A stretch of DNA of 64,000 nucleotides from SZUA-442 sp963759175. GTDB lineage: Bacteria; Actinomycetota; Acidimicrobiia; Spongiisociales; UBA5794. Positions 8,931-17,365 of the stretch are shown here, in pieces (the first letter of the stretch is position 1; each line of letters begins with the position of its first letter). The DNA lies in the NCBI GenBank assembly GCA_963759175.1, contig CAVWXP010000008.1, forward strand, positions 124,001-188,000. Direction: 5' to 3'. The notes under the pieces were generated by a model. The model worked only from the letters and a program-made list of their open reading frames with translations. It was not told where the DNA came from and did not search any database. A program made the translations under genes and the position numbers.

Positions 8931-9547
8931 GGCGACACCTTGACGAGATCGATGGCGGCATCCCTGGCCCCGGCGGCGAGCACCGGAGTGATCTCCTCGT
9001 CGACGGCGAGCAGGACGTCGATGCGGCCCATCGCTCCGGGGGAAGCGGACACGGCAGCGTCGATCACATACACCCGCTGAGCGATCCGGGTCGCGATCGG
9101 TGACGGGTCACCGGGAGACGCGTCGGGGGTCAGGTACACGTCGACCAGGTCGCCGGCGCCGAGGCGCCCGAGGACGGCATGCGCCGCGGGAAGGGACACC
9201 CCCATCGCCTGTGGTGCGGCCACCATCTCCGGCGGCCGGAGCGCCGACGCAAGGAGTGGTTCGCCTTCGCGCAAGGGAACCACCAACGACCAATCGGCCA
9301 GTTCACCGAGCGTTGTGCCCTCGATGAGGCCTTCGGCGTCGTCGACCTGTCGCGTTCCGATGTCGAGTCCGGACAGGGCAGCACCAGCCGGAAGGTCACC
9401 CCCGGCCACGAGCACGGACGTGCGCGTCGGAGGTGCCGTGATGACGAGCACGAGGATCGCCGCCAAGGCCGCCGCCAGTCCGCCGACCAGGTATCGACGA
9501 TCGACGTGCGGAATCGACATCGTCGCGGGAAGGGCGCGGAGGGCCAT
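8927..9547 (-). CDS. cpaB: CpaB/RcpC-like SAF-domain pilus assembly protein
   Basis: This 206-residue protein has one N-terminal membrane helix (about 20-42, YLVGGLAAALAAILVLVI), then the SAF domain with VLVAGGDLPAGAALSGLDI and a second CpaB segment GVSLPAAHAVLGRLGAGDLVDVY. In the Tad system CpaB/RcpC is a membrane-anchored periplasmic or envelope component. It shares the A of TGATG with the preceding stop and overlaps tadZ by ATGA. Clear signature and context. Confidence 0.88.
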   Translation of the reverse strand: MALRALPATMSIPHVDRRYLVGGLAAALAAILVLVITAPPTRTSVLVAGGDLPAGAALSGLDIGTRQVDDAEGLIEGTTLGELADWSLVVPLREGEPLLASALRPPEMVAAPQAMGVSLPAAHAVLGRLGAGDLVDVYLTPDASPGDPSPIATRIAQRVYVIDAAVSASPGAMGRIDVLLAVDEEITPVLAAGARDAAIDLVKVSP

Positions 9548-9846
9548 CAGCGGGACGACACGGAGACGACGTGCTCGAGGGTGACGACGATCTCGCCACG
9601 ATGATCGATGAGCGACACGTGGTCGACACCGACACCGTTCACCCGACCACGGTGGACCTGCCCATCGGAGGTCGCCACGACGGCGGTCGCGGTGCGGTCC
9701 TCGATCTCGATGAAGCGATCCCGCAGGGTGCGGCGCCGTATGGCCACCGAGCGCGCCGCATCCTGTTCGGCGTCGAGGGTCTCATCGAGTCGGTGACGCA
9801 GCGTCCGACCGAGACGCTGGAGATCAGGGTGACCAAACGGGTCCAT
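9547..9846 (-). CDS. Small Tad-operon protein of unknown function
   Basis: This 99-residue soluble protein is the first gene of the Tad operon. ATG 9846 follows AGGAG at a spacing of about 5 bases; in-frame upstream codons look non-coding. The N-terminal half is strongly helical and charged (RRTLRDRFIEIEDRTATAVVA), and the C-terminal half has a repeated strand pattern (GQVHRGRVNGVGVDHVSLIDHRG) that could be a small beta-barrel, Sm- or SH3-like. I do not recognise a family. Position at the head of the operon suggests regulation or assembly of the pilus. Confidence 0.68.
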   Translation of the reverse strand: MDPFGHPDLQRLGRTLRHRLDETLDAEQDAARSVAIRRRTLRDRFIEIEDRTATAVVATSDGQVHRGRVNGVGVDHVSLIDHRGEIVVTLEHVVSVSSR

Positions 9847-10000
9847 GGCGCGCTCCTCGCTCCTGGCCCTTCCGGTCCTTTTCCCTAGTGAAGAGAGAAC
9901 TCGACGCCACGGCGTGATGCAAGGGGCACGTACCGGATTATTTCGCGCTCTGCGTCGGCGCATGGATGCGGACGGTGCCCGGGGGTGGCAGCCGCGTTGT

Positions 10001-10630
10001 TCAGGCGCCGGCGAGCATGTCCGTCAGATCGCTGGCGATGCGGTCGGGTTCCGCTCCGAATGGCCACACGATGCGGATCGTCCCTGCATCATCGATGGCG
10101 TACAGGTATGCGGTATGGAGGACATCGACGCCGTCATCGCTCTTGATCACCGAGTAGTCGGCCGCGAACGCGTCAGCTGCGGCTCTGAGCGCCGCATCAT
10201 CGCTCGTCCTGAGGGCATGCCCCGAAGGCACGAACGCCGACACGTAGGCAGTCAAGGTCTCATCGAAGTCGCGTTCGGGGTCGATCGTGATCATGGCGAA
10301 CTGGACGCGTTGGGCGGTGTCACCGAGGTCCGCCATCGCGGACTTGACGTCGGCGAGGGTCGTTGGACAGACATCGGGACATGAAGTGAAGCCGAAGTAC
10401 ACCATGAGGACATGACCGGGCTCCGCCCGCATCGTGAACTCCGCGCCGGCGCTCGAGACGTCCGGAAGGACGACATCGGCGACACTGTTCCCGAGGATCG
10501 AAGGCGTGGCGAGGTCGTGGGACACGGCGGGATCGAGCTCGGCGAGCACAGGAGCTGTCTCCCCGGATCCGCAAGCAGATGCAACGAGGCCGACCACGAC
10601 CACGGCGAGGGCGATGGATCGACTGCGCAT
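10001..10630 (-). CDS. SCO1/SenC-family copper chaperone lipoprotein
   Basis: This 209-residue lipoprotein has a signal ending LVASAC with C20 as the lipidated residue. The thioredoxin-like fold carries the SCO copper site: C84 and C88 in TSCPDVCP and the distal H172 in VLHTAYLY. SCO proteins deliver copper to the CuA centre of cytochrome c oxidase on the outer face of the membrane. The start is ATG 10630; the 12 codons in frame before it do not look like a signal sequence. No oxidase genes are nearby, so it stands alone here, downstream of the Tad operon head and divergent from ychF. Confidence 0.9.
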   Translation of the reverse strand: MRSRSIALAVVVVGLVASACGSGETAPVLAELDPAVSHDLATPSILGNSVADVVLPDVSSAGAEFTMRAEPGHVLMVYFGFTSCPDVCPTTLADVKSAMADLGDTAQRVQFAMITIDPERDFDETLTAYVSAFVPSGHALRTSDDAALRAAADAFAADYSVIKSDDGVDVLHTAYLYAIDDAGTIRIVWPFGAEPDRIASDLTDMLAGA

Positions 10631-10821
10631 ACCGGGACGGTAGGTACCGGCATCCCATATCAACACGCAGTGCGATGTCCACGCCGGTGCCTACACGCTG
10701 TTCCGAAGCAGGGTGTTCGCAGCCGTGCGGCGTATCATCGCAGCCGTCGGGGACGTCGACGCATCCGAGCGTCTCTACTTCCACCGAAGGCTCCACCGAA
10801 CGCCTCACCGAAGGACTTCTC

Positions 10822-11913
10822 ATGGGTATCACCTGCGGCATCGTCGGCCTGCCGAACGTCGGCAAGTCAACGCTGTTCAACGCGCTGACCGGCGGTGAGA
10901 TCGCGGCAGAGAACTACCCGTTCACCACGATCGATCCCAACGCAGGCATCGCCCAGGTCCCCGATCCCCGCCTCGACGCCATCGCGGCCATCGTCGAGCC
11001 CGAGTCGATCGTGCCGACCGTGGTCGAGTTCGTCGACATCGCCGGTCTCGTGGCCGGCGCATCGGAGGGTGAAGGGCTCGGCAACCAGTTCCTGAGCCAC
11101 ATCCGCGAGACCGACGCCATCGCCCACGTGGTGCGGTGTTTCGACGACGACAACGTCGTCCACGTCGAAGGTCGCGTCGACCCGGTCGATGACATCACCA
11201 CGATCTCGACCGAGCTGGCGCTGGCCGACCTCGGCACGGTCACGAGATCCCTCGACCGCCAGAGTCGCAAGGCGAAGTCCGGCGACAAGGACGCAGCCCT
11301 CGCCGTCACCGTCCTCGAACGCTGCAACGAGCACCTCGGTGCAGGCGAGCCGATTCGCACCATGTCGTTCAACGCCACCGAGCGTCGGGTGGTCCGCGAC
11401 CTGTTCCTGCTCACGGCGAAGCCGACGATGTACATCGCCAATGTCGGTGAGGACGCCCTCGTCGACAACCCCCTCGTCGACCGGGTACGAGAGGTGGCGG
11501 CAAGCGAGGGAGCGACCGTCGTGGTGATATCGGGAGCGCTCGAGGCGGAGCTCGCGGGCCTCGACCCCGCCGATCGGGATGAGCTGCTCGCCGAGTACGG
11601 ACTCGACGAACCAGGACTCCACAAGGTGATCAGGGCCGCCTACGACCTCCTGGGCCTCCTGACCTTCTTCACGGCCGGCGAGAAGGAGGCTCGAGCGTGG
11701 ACCACCACCAAGGGCGCCACGGCACCCCAGGCCGCAGGTGTCATCCACACCGACTTCGCCAAGGGCTTCATCAAGGCCGAGGTCATCGCCTACGACGACT
11801 TCATCGCGTGCAATGGCGAAGCCGGTGCCAAGGAAGCCGGCAAGTGGCGCATCGAGGGCAAGGACTACGTCGTCGCCGAAGGCGACGTGATGCTCTTCCG
11901 CTTCAACGTGTAG
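10822..11913 (+). CDS. ychF: Redox-regulated ATPase/GTPase YchF (OLA1 family)
   Basis: This 363-residue protein matches the family's usual length of about 363. The P-loop is GLPNVGKST at residues 9-17, and the switch region is NYPFTTIDPN. Further conserved features are VEFVDIAGLVAGASEGEGLGNQFL, a coiled-coil insert around residues 130-170, and the C-terminal TGS-like end (AEGDVMLFRFNV). YchF binds ribosomes and hydrolyses ATP in stress responses. ATG 10822 follows AAGGA with a spacing of 7; the frame is open far upstream, but that part is not conserved. A TATCAT hexamer at 10733-10738 is a possible -10 element for it. Confidence 0.95.
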   Translation: MGITCGIVGLPNVGKSTLFNALTGGEIAAENYPFTTIDPNAGIAQVPDPRLDAIAAIVEPESIVPTVVEFVDIAGLVAGASEGEGLGNQFLSHIRETDAIAHVVRCFDDDNVVHVEGRVDPVDDITTISTELALADLGTVTRSLDRQSRKAKSGDKDAALAVTVLERCNEHLGAGEPIRTMSFNATERRVVRDLFLLTAKPTMYIANVGEDALVDNPLVDRVREVAASEGATVVVISGALEAELAGLDPADRDELLAEYGLDEPGLHKVIRAAYDLLGLLTFFTAGEKEARAWTTTKGATAPQAAGVIHTDFAKGFIKAEVIAYDDFIACNGEAGAKEAGKWRIEGKDYVVAEGDVMLFRFNV

Positions 11914-11968
11914 GGCGATACTGGGCAGGAATCGCTCTATGACTGGGTTTCCGGGCGGTTCAGGGGCC

Positions 11969-11996
11969 AATTGTCGACCGAATTGTCGACCACAGG
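11969..11996. repeat. Left copy of a short direct repeat flanking an insert
   Basis: Two TTGTCGACC units in tandem (11971-11979 and 11983-11991) end in AATTGTCGACCACAGG. The same arrangement, with one base less between the units, recurs at 13284-13307. The two copies bracket the AT-richer exonuclease gene, so they may be ends or attachment-like duplications of a small mobile insert. No integrase or transposase is visible between them. Confidence 0.5.
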
Positions 11997-12130
11997 CCCG
12001 AGCTGGGCAGCGACGAACAGCTCGTCGTGTGGCCGAGCGCGATGACCGTTCAGCAGCTTCTGTGATTCGGTTGGCGGTTCGTCAGTATCTCCGGTTCCGT
12101 GAGAACGAGTAGCAGCCCGATGCGCTCGCT

Positions 12131-13084
12131 CTAGGCTCCCAAGAGCTTGATGAACTCGCGCGAGTCGATCAGCTCGACGTCGTGACCCTTCTCCGCCAGC
12201 TCGCGAGCCTTTCGCAGCTTGCCTGACATGCCGTCGTCACCGATGACGAACGGGTCAAGGTCGGCCACAACAAGGATGTTGACCTTCTTGCTCATGTTGT
12301 TCGCAACATCGCCTCCGAGGTCAACCACAACCTGATACGCCTCTTGGCGGGTCATTCCGTTTGGCAGCGCCCCCGTAATGACTATCCGGTGCTCATAGAA
12401 CGGGTGGTCGGGCTGGAACGTGGCCGGGTCACCCTTCAGGTCGCTTGCCTTCCACGAGCCGCCCCCGTCGGAGGCAGAACCAACGCCAGTGAATGCGTCC
12501 CACGACTCGGGGTTCAGGTGAACTCGACCAACGTGGAATCCATTGCCGGAGATGAACTCGCGGACGTCGGTCACGCCCTGCTCGCGCATCATCGCATCAA
12601 GGATTTCGAGTACCGCGTATGCGTCCCAAGCTGCCTGATGATGACTCGAAGCGTCCAACCCGATGTCGCGCGCCATGTCGGAGAGGCGATACGACCAGCG
12701 TTCGGGCCACACCCGCTTCGCCATCCGGTATGAGCAGGTGTAGTCGTACTCAGTCGGGAGCGGCGTCTTGAGATAACCGAATCCACTGCGCAGCACGGAG
12801 ATGTCAAATGCAGCGTTGTGGGCAACTAGCAACCGGTCGCCAATGAACTCTGACACCTCGCCCCATACCTCAACGATCGTCGGAGCGTCGACGGTGTCGC
12901 TAGGTCCGATGCCGTGAATCATGGAGTTGAACGGCGAATACTCGTTCTCAGGCGGCTGAATCAGCCACTCCCTCGCTCTGGCTGTTCCATCGCCCAGAGG
13001 AATCGCGATACCGACAGAACATGCGGAGGCTCGGCTTGCAGTCGCTGTCTCGAAGTCAATCGCAGCCACGGTTGTGTCGTTCAC
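12131..13084 (-). CDS. DEDDh exonuclease with C-terminal BRCT domain
   Basis: This 317-residue protein has an N-terminal DnaQ-like 3'-5' exonuclease domain: exo I is AAIDFETA (D10, E12), exo II is LVAHNAAFDISVLR and exo III is SSHHQAAWDAYAV. The C-terminal 85 residues form a BRCT-like domain (FYEHRIVITGALPNGMTRQEAY, then NILVVADL). Such proteins resemble stand-alone epsilon-type repair exonucleases. Third codon positions are visibly richer in A and T than in the neighbouring genes, and the gene is bracketed by direct repeats, so it is probably a transferred gene. It is not in an operon. Confidence 0.85.
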   Translation of the reverse strand: MNDTTVAAIDFETATASRASACSVGIAIPLGDGTARAREWLIQPPENEYSPFNSMIHGIGPSDTVDAPTIVEVWGEVSEFIGDRLLVAHNAAFDISVLRSGFGYLKTPLPTEYDYTCSYRMAKRVWPERWSYRLSDMARDIGLDASSHHQAAWDAYAVLEILDAMMREQGVTDVREFISGNGFHVGRVHLNPESWDAFTGVGSASDGGGSWKASDLKGDPATFQPDHPFYEHRIVITGALPNGMTRQEAYQVVVDLGGDVANNMSKKVNILVVADLDPFVIGDDGMSGKLRKARELAEKGHDVELIDSREFIKLLGA

Positions 13085-13283
13085 AGCGCTACCTGAATCT
13101 CACGATGATGGTCACGATGCTACCTAGAGGACGAGCTGGTGGATCAACACGGAAGTCATCACGGACATGAAGGTTCTCGCAGCCGCAGACAAGATCACGC
13201 AACAGGAGGCGGTCGAGAGGGCGCTCAGAGCTTGAGTCGAGGCTCACCCGAAGGTCGAAGCGATGCGTTCCCTGCGGTCGTAG

Positions 13284-13307
13284 TTGTCGACCAATTGTCG
13301 ACCACGG
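13284..13307. repeat. Right copy of the TTGTCGACC direct repeat
   Basis: TTGTCGACC at 13284-13292 is followed by AATTGTCGACCACGG at 13293-13307. It matches 11969-11996 apart from one base between the units and one A/G change near the end. The distance between copies is about 1.3 kb. It marks the right side of the exonuclease-BRCT insert. Confidence 0.5.
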
Positions 13308-13326
13308 GGTTCGTTCACTGCGTTTC

Positions 13327-13369
13327 AGGGGGTTTCAGGATTCACCGAATTGGTGTCCTGAAACCCCCT
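13327..13369. repeat. Strong imperfect palindrome (hairpin)
   Basis: AGGGGGTTTCAGGA (13327-13340) pairs perfectly with TCCTGAAACCCCCT (13356-13369). Inside, CACC pairs with GGTG around a GAATT loop with a TT bulge. There is no T-tract on either side, so it is not a typical intrinsic terminator. It could be a Rho-independent-like processing hairpin, a bidirectional terminator or a mobile-element end. Confidence 0.65.
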
Positions 13370-13487
13370 CTCTCGTTGGGTTACCGCCGATTCTGCAACC
13401 CGGAGAAACCTGGAGAAACAACTCACACCAGATTCAACGTGTGAAGAGGTATCGACCCGCATCCGACATCTGCGGTAGCGTCGGACG

Positions 13488-14348
13488 ATGACTCGTATCC
13501 GGGAGCTGTCGGGATTGCCCTGTTTGGCAGAGGCAACGGTCTTGCTACAACGAGCGAGGCTGGAGCATCCCACGAGGGGCTTGTGGGAGGCTGCGGATCG
13601 CCAGTGGTGGTGGAGATCCGCACGCAGTACCGACGAACAACCGATGCCCTTCTGGTACGACGAGGACGGGCCGGTGGCGGCGGCGTTGGTGAATAGCTGG
13701 TCTTCGGCGACGTGGCTCGACCTGATCACACTCCCATCGGTCAACGAGACCATGATTCGAGAGGTCTTCGAGCGCGGACTGGCTCTCACGGCCACCATGC
13801 AGTCCGTCGAGATGCTGGTGGACGACGGGGATACCCCCCTCATCGAACTCCTGAGGGACGCCGGATTCCACCGAGAGCCCGGGGACGTGACCGCGTGGAT
13901 CGATGCAGCGACGATCCCGCCCATCAGCGCACTCGCACCCGGGTATTCGCTTCACCGTCGCGCCACCAACACAGCGGCGGTCCACCACTTCGCTGAACGC
14001 AGCGGCCTCGATGTGGAGAATCGGCTTCGGCAGACCTCGCTGTATCGACCCGATCTCGACCTGTTCGTCGTGGATGAACGTGGAGAGGTTGCCGCGTATG
14101 GCCTGTTCTGGCACGACCCCATCACCGGCGTGGGTCTCGTGGAGCCGATCCGCACAGAGCAGCCTCATCAAGGCAAGGGTCTCGCACGGCACATCGTCAC
14201 CACAGGACTCCACGAACTCGCAGCAGCCGGAAGTGGTCGCATCAAGGTCAGCTACGACGGGGACAACCCGGCAGCCGTAGGCCTCTACCTCGGCGTCGGG
14301 TTCGAGCCCGTCATGACCTGCTCGATGTGGAGCTCAACTGCGAATTGA
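13488..14348 (+). CDS. GNAT-family N-acetyltransferase (two-domain)
   Basis: This 286-residue protein seems to hold two GNAT folds: a degenerate N-terminal half (about 1-140) and an active C-terminal half. The acetyl-CoA pyrophosphate-binding loop is in EQPHQGKGLARHIV (Q-x-x-G-K-G), followed by the expected amphipathic helix and by KVSYDGDNPAAVGLYLGVGF, the usual N-x-x-A-x-x-L-Y-x-x-x-G-F end. The substrate is unknown. It starts 30 bases into a region next to the hairpin and is monocistronic. Confidence 0.85.
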   Translation: MTRIRELSGLPCLAEATVLLQRARLEHPTRGLWEAADRQWWWRSARSTDEQPMPFWYDEDGPVAAALVNSWSSATWLDLITLPSVNETMIREVFERGLALTATMQSVEMLVDDGDTPLIELLRDAGFHREPGDVTAWIDAATIPPISALAPGYSLHRRATNTAAVHHFAERSGLDVENRLRQTSLYRPDLDLFVVDERGEVAAYGLFWHDPITGVGLVEPIRTEQPHQGKGLARHIVTTGLHELAAAGSGRIKVSYDGDNPAAVGLYLGVGFEPVMTCSMWSSTAN

Positions 14349-14389
14349 GCCTCGCATTGTCCGGCAGTGCGGCGGGACCACGAGGCGAG

Positions 14390-14665
14390 CTACTGATCCC
14401 ACAGGCTGTAGCTGGCGCCCGGCGGGAGCGTTGTGGCATTGCCGCCCGCGTCGATGAGGACGACACTGTCGGGATAGAGGGCAACGAGCGTGACATCTCC
14501 GTTGTGGTCGATCGAGTTGGCCCACTGGTCCTGCCCGAGGGGAATCCGAAGCGTCTCCCGCAGCCCATCCAGATCCCACACCACCAGCTCGGACTCGTTC
14601 GAGGAGCGACCACAGCAACTGATGTAATACTCGAGGAACGCCAGACTCGATCCATCACGGGACAT
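14390..14665 (-). pseudogene. Probable C-terminal remnant of a secreted or propeller-type protein
   Basis: About 91 residues read naturally (SSLAFLEYYISCCGRSSN, then ELVVWDLDGLRETLRIPLG) and look like the last blades of a WD40-like protein. The same frame stays open and protein-like further upstream to about base 14720 (SFCDDDPGVVGLSVSAMS) but has no start or signal peptide before it runs into the 5' end of the oxidoreductase gene on the other strand. It is therefore probably a truncated leftover. The style resembles the membrane-anchored protein at 29565-30785. Identity is uncertain. Confidence 0.4.
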
Positions 14666-14802
14666 CGCCGAGACCGAGAGACCGACAACGCCTGGATCGT
14701 CATCGCAAAAGCTGTCGACCTCACACCGGAGGTCGCACCGAACCCACCATCGATGGCCAGCGGTAACGTCACGATGAGCTACACACGACAGGGAGGCGCA
14801 CC

Positions 14803-15690
14803 ATGGACATCGGGTTGATAGTCCCGCAGGGATGGAAGGGCGAGTACGACGGATGGGACCCCGCCGAGGCGTGGGACCGGACGGTCGATCTCGCCGTCCA
14901 TGCCGAGGCGATCGGTTTCGAGTCGATCTGGGTGTTCGACCACTTCCACACGGTGCCCGAGCCGACCGATGAGATCACCTTCGAGTCGTTCACGACGCTT
15001 TCCGCCCTTGCGATGGCGACGAACCGGGTCAGGATCGGCCACATGGTGGTGTGCACGGGGTTCAGGAACCCGGCATACACGGCCAAGCTCACCTCGACGC
15101 TCGACGTCATCAGCGGCGGCCGCTTCGAACTGGGCATCGGCGCAGGCTGGAAGGAGGACGAGTGGCTTGCCTACGGCTACGGCTTCCCACCAACCGCCGA
15201 ACGCCTCGCGACGTTCGCTGAACACCTCGAGGTGATCACCCGCATGCTCGCTCCCGGCCGAGCGACCTGGGAGGGTGAACGAGTAGCCGTACGCGATGCC
15301 GTCAACGAGCCCCGTGGCATCCAGAAGCACATCCCACTCATCGTCGGCGGGAACGGGCCGAAGAAGACGGCGGGCCTGGCCGTCAAGCATGCCGACGAGC
15401 TCAACTTCGTGTTCCTCGGACCCGATGAGGTGGCCAGTCGCATCACCGATGTGCGTGGCATGTGCGTTGCCTCGGGTCGGGATCCCGATTCGCTGCGGTT
15501 CTCCGTCTACACGCGCGACGACGACTACCTGGAAGCAGGTCCACGGCGCGTCGAGGCGATCCGTGGGTACGCCGAGGTCGGTGTGGATCGGATCGTGTGC
15601 TTCCCCACGAAGAAGGCCCCCACGATCGAGACCCAGGAACGATTCGCCGAGGACTGCATCGCCGCAGGAGTCGAGCTGTCCCCGGCCTGA
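14803..15690 (+). CDS. LLM-class F420-dependent oxidoreductase
   Basis: This 295-residue TIM-barrel enzyme is of the luciferase-like family. It opens MDIGLIVPQGW and has the family features AEAIGFESIWVFDHFH, then RVRIGHMVVCTGFRNPAYTA, then ISGGRFELGIGAGW with the conserved E-x-E-W-x-A-Y-G-x-x-F-P stretch (EDEWLAYGYGFP), and IPLIVGGNGPKKT. Relatives reduce or oxidise diverse substrates using coenzyme F420, which many Actinobacteria make. The exact substrate cannot be assigned. ATG 14803 is 4 bases after a GGAGG-like site (gggaggcgcacc). Confidence 0.9.
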   Translation: MDIGLIVPQGWKGEYDGWDPAEAWDRTVDLAVHAEAIGFESIWVFDHFHTVPEPTDEITFESFTTLSALAMATNRVRIGHMVVCTGFRNPAYTAKLTSTLDVISGGRFELGIGAGWKEDEWLAYGYGFPPTAERLATFAEHLEVITRMLAPGRATWEGERVAVRDAVNEPRGIQKHIPLIVGGNGPKKTAGLAVKHADELNFVFLGPDEVASRITDVRGMCVASGRDPDSLRFSVYTRDDDYLEAGPRRVEAIRGYAEVGVDRIVCFPTKKAPTIETQERFAEDCIAAGVELSPA

Positions 15691-15739
15691 TCGCCAACGT
15701 CGCCTGCCCGCCCCGGAGGCACCGAGTACCGTCATCGCG

Positions 15740-16229
15740 ATGACGACAACCAGACAAGCACCGCTACACCATCGACCTCACAGCTCCACTGGGCCCGCAA
15801 CCATCGACCAACGGCGATCTACGCCCGCTCACGACCGGCGACCGGGACTCGCTCGCCCAGTTGATGCTCGACGCCTACATGGGCACCATCGACTACGAGG
15901 GCGAGTCGATCGTCGAGGCCCGCGAGGCGGTCGATGACTGGCTATCCGACGCACCGCTGCTCGGACAGTCGTTCGGCGCGGAGATCGACGGTCGCCTCGT
16001 GTCAGCAGTGCTCGCAATGACACTCGACGATGCACCGTTCATCTCCATCGTGATGACCGCACCGGACCACAAGAGATCCGGCCTGGGGCGTGCCGTCGTC
16101 GCCGCGTCGCTCGAAAGCCTCCGGGCGGTATACCACAGCACCGCCACCCTGTACATCACGGAAGGCAACGAACCGTCGGAACGACTCTTCGCATCGTTGG
16201 GAGCCCTCGAGGTCCCCGATCCGCGATGA
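15740..16229 (+). CDS. GNAT-family N-acetyltransferase, probable 1-base shift near the start
   Basis: The body is a clear GNAT: LRPLTTGDRDSLAQLMLDAY opening, a middle strand FISIVMTAPDHKRSGLGRAV with the Q/R-x-x-G-x-G-type loop (KRSGLG), and NEPSERLFASLGA at the end. In frame, the first available starts are TTG 15858 or ATG 15861, which cut off the first strand and helix. The protein-like frame extends up to 15744 and would join ATG 15740 if one C of 15761-15762 were removed, giving about 162 residues. I take the longer form as the true gene. Substrate unknown. Confidence 0.7.
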
Positions 16230-16241
16230 CGTGCGGTGGGC

Positions 16242-16469
16242 TCAGGCTCCGGAGACCAACACGAACACCGCCCAGACGACGAACGCGATACCCGCGATCC
16301 AGACCAGGGCAATACCGACGACGCGACCGGCCTTCACCCATACCGGATCGAACTCCCAGTGCTCACGACCCGCCATCTGCTTCATCAGCTCGGAGCGTTG
16401 GCGCATGTCCGCTTCGAACGCGGCCGAACCCTCGATGTGCTGCTCTGGCATCGGGGCGTCTTCGGGCAT
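16242..16469 (-). CDS. Small single-span membrane protein
   Basis: This 75-residue protein has a hydrophilic, acidic and methionine-rich N-terminus (about 1-45, including DMRQRSELMKQMAG) followed by one membrane helix at about 49-72 (VGIALVWIAGIAFVVWAVFVL). No family recognised. It is convergent with the acetyltransferase gene. Codon choice matches the surrounding genes, which supports it being real. Confidence 0.6.
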   Translation of the reverse strand: MPEDAPMPEQHIEGSAAFEADMRQRSELMKQMAGREHWEFDPVWVKAGRVVGIALVWIAGIAFVVWAVFVLVSGA

Positions 16470-16636
16470 CCCCCGACCCTATCGCCACTGGCGTCTGGCG
16501 TCCATCGGAACTCGAATGCCGCAGCGCCAGACATCGGCACCCTCATCCCCCACTCGCCTCCGTGTAGTGTTCACCCGGGATCGCCCCAGTTGCACTCAAT
16601 GGCGTCTGCGGTCCCCTGCCGAGAGAGGAGAGCTTC

Positions 16637-16804
16637 GTGAAGGACCACGATCCAGCATTCGATGAGATCGCCGACGCCGTCCACAACGCCGAGGAGCGCG
16701 CCTTCCACCTCGACGACAACGAGTACGTGGCGCAGGAGAAGGAGACCTTCGACAAGCTCTCCGACGGCGTCGTGGGCTATGAGCACCCGGACTCGACCGA
16801 CTGA
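16637..16804 (+). CDS. Small acidic hypothetical protein (55 residues)
   Basis: GTG 16637 follows a purine-rich GAGAGGAGAG site. The 55-residue product is strongly acidic and helical (FDEIADAVHNAEERAFHLDD) and ends HPDSTD. There is no membrane segment or known motif. High GC at third codon positions and the ribosome-binding site argue that it is a genuine small gene. It lies in the gap between two minus-strand genes. Confidence 0.6.
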   Translation: MKDHDPAFDEIADAVHNAEERAFHLDDNEYVAQEKETFDKLSDGVVGYEHPDSTD

Positions 16805-16846
16805 CACCGACGACCGCTTCCCCGACGCACACGCAACGACGTACCG

Positions 16847-17305
16847 CTAGGCAGCCAAGTGGTTCGTGAGCGCATCGATCACCGATGCGGCACCGGCTTC
16901 GATCTTTCGGTTCAGGATCGAAGCCGATCCGACAACCATCCCTCCCCGTTGCTCGACCTGACGCTCGAGCCCATCGAGTACCTCGGCGGTGCGGGTCGTC
17001 ACGTCGGCGAATGTGTGTGGGAAGAAGCTGAACGTGCAGAACACCACGGTCGGCTTGCCAGCGAGGTCGGGCAATCCAGCCGCCCACGCCCCTGCGCGCT
17101 GCGCCTGGCGCCCGCCGAAGGGTGTGTCGACCCGGGCCGAACAACCGACGACGAGGACGTCGCTCGCGACGACCTCAGCGTTGTCCGCATCCTCAAGCGT
17201 TCGCGCAACTGCTCGATGCCCGCACGTGTGGGCATGGGAGACGATGGCATCGGCCGCCGCATGTGCCCTGGTGTTGTGGGCCGCAAACACGACGTACACG
17301 TCCAT
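16847..17305 (-). CDS. Flavodoxin-like protein
   Basis: This 152-residue protein has the flavodoxin alpha/beta order: strand 1 MDVYVVFAAHNTRAHAAADAI with a short phosphate-type loop, DVLVVGCSARVDTPFGGRQ, then a strand TVVFCTFSFFP and a final helix. The typical T-x-T-G-x-T FMN loop is not exact (AAHNTRAHA), so FMN binding is probable but not certain. It may act as an electron carrier or NAD(P)H:quinone-type flavoprotein. Neighbours give no pathway clue. Confidence 0.7.
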   Translation of the reverse strand: MDVYVVFAAHNTRAHAAADAIVSHAHTCGHRAVARTLEDADNAEVVASDVLVVGCSARVDTPFGGRQAQRAGAWAAGLPDLAGKPTVVFCTFSFFPHTFADVTTRTAEVLDGLERQVEQRGGMVVGSASILNRKIEAGAASVIDALTNHLAA

Positions 17306-17365
17306 GCTTCCACCGTACGCCCGAATAGCGGTGCCGCATAGCGCGAACCGCCAATCTGCACGTGA

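Larger units (their letters stand above)
13085..13487. other. Intergenic region with repeat and hairpin
   Basis: No protein gene was recognised in these 403 bases. The region holds the right copy of the TTGTCGACC direct repeat (13284-13307) and a near-perfect hairpin (13327-13369), described separately. The short frames present have no ribosome-binding site and no credible codon use. The remainder before 13284 is unassigned and may be part of the inserted segment. Confidence 0.5.

Noticed and set aside
14779..15735. A minus-strand 318-residue frame over the LLM oxidoreductase
   Set aside because: Antisense shadow; the plus strand has the clear family motifs.
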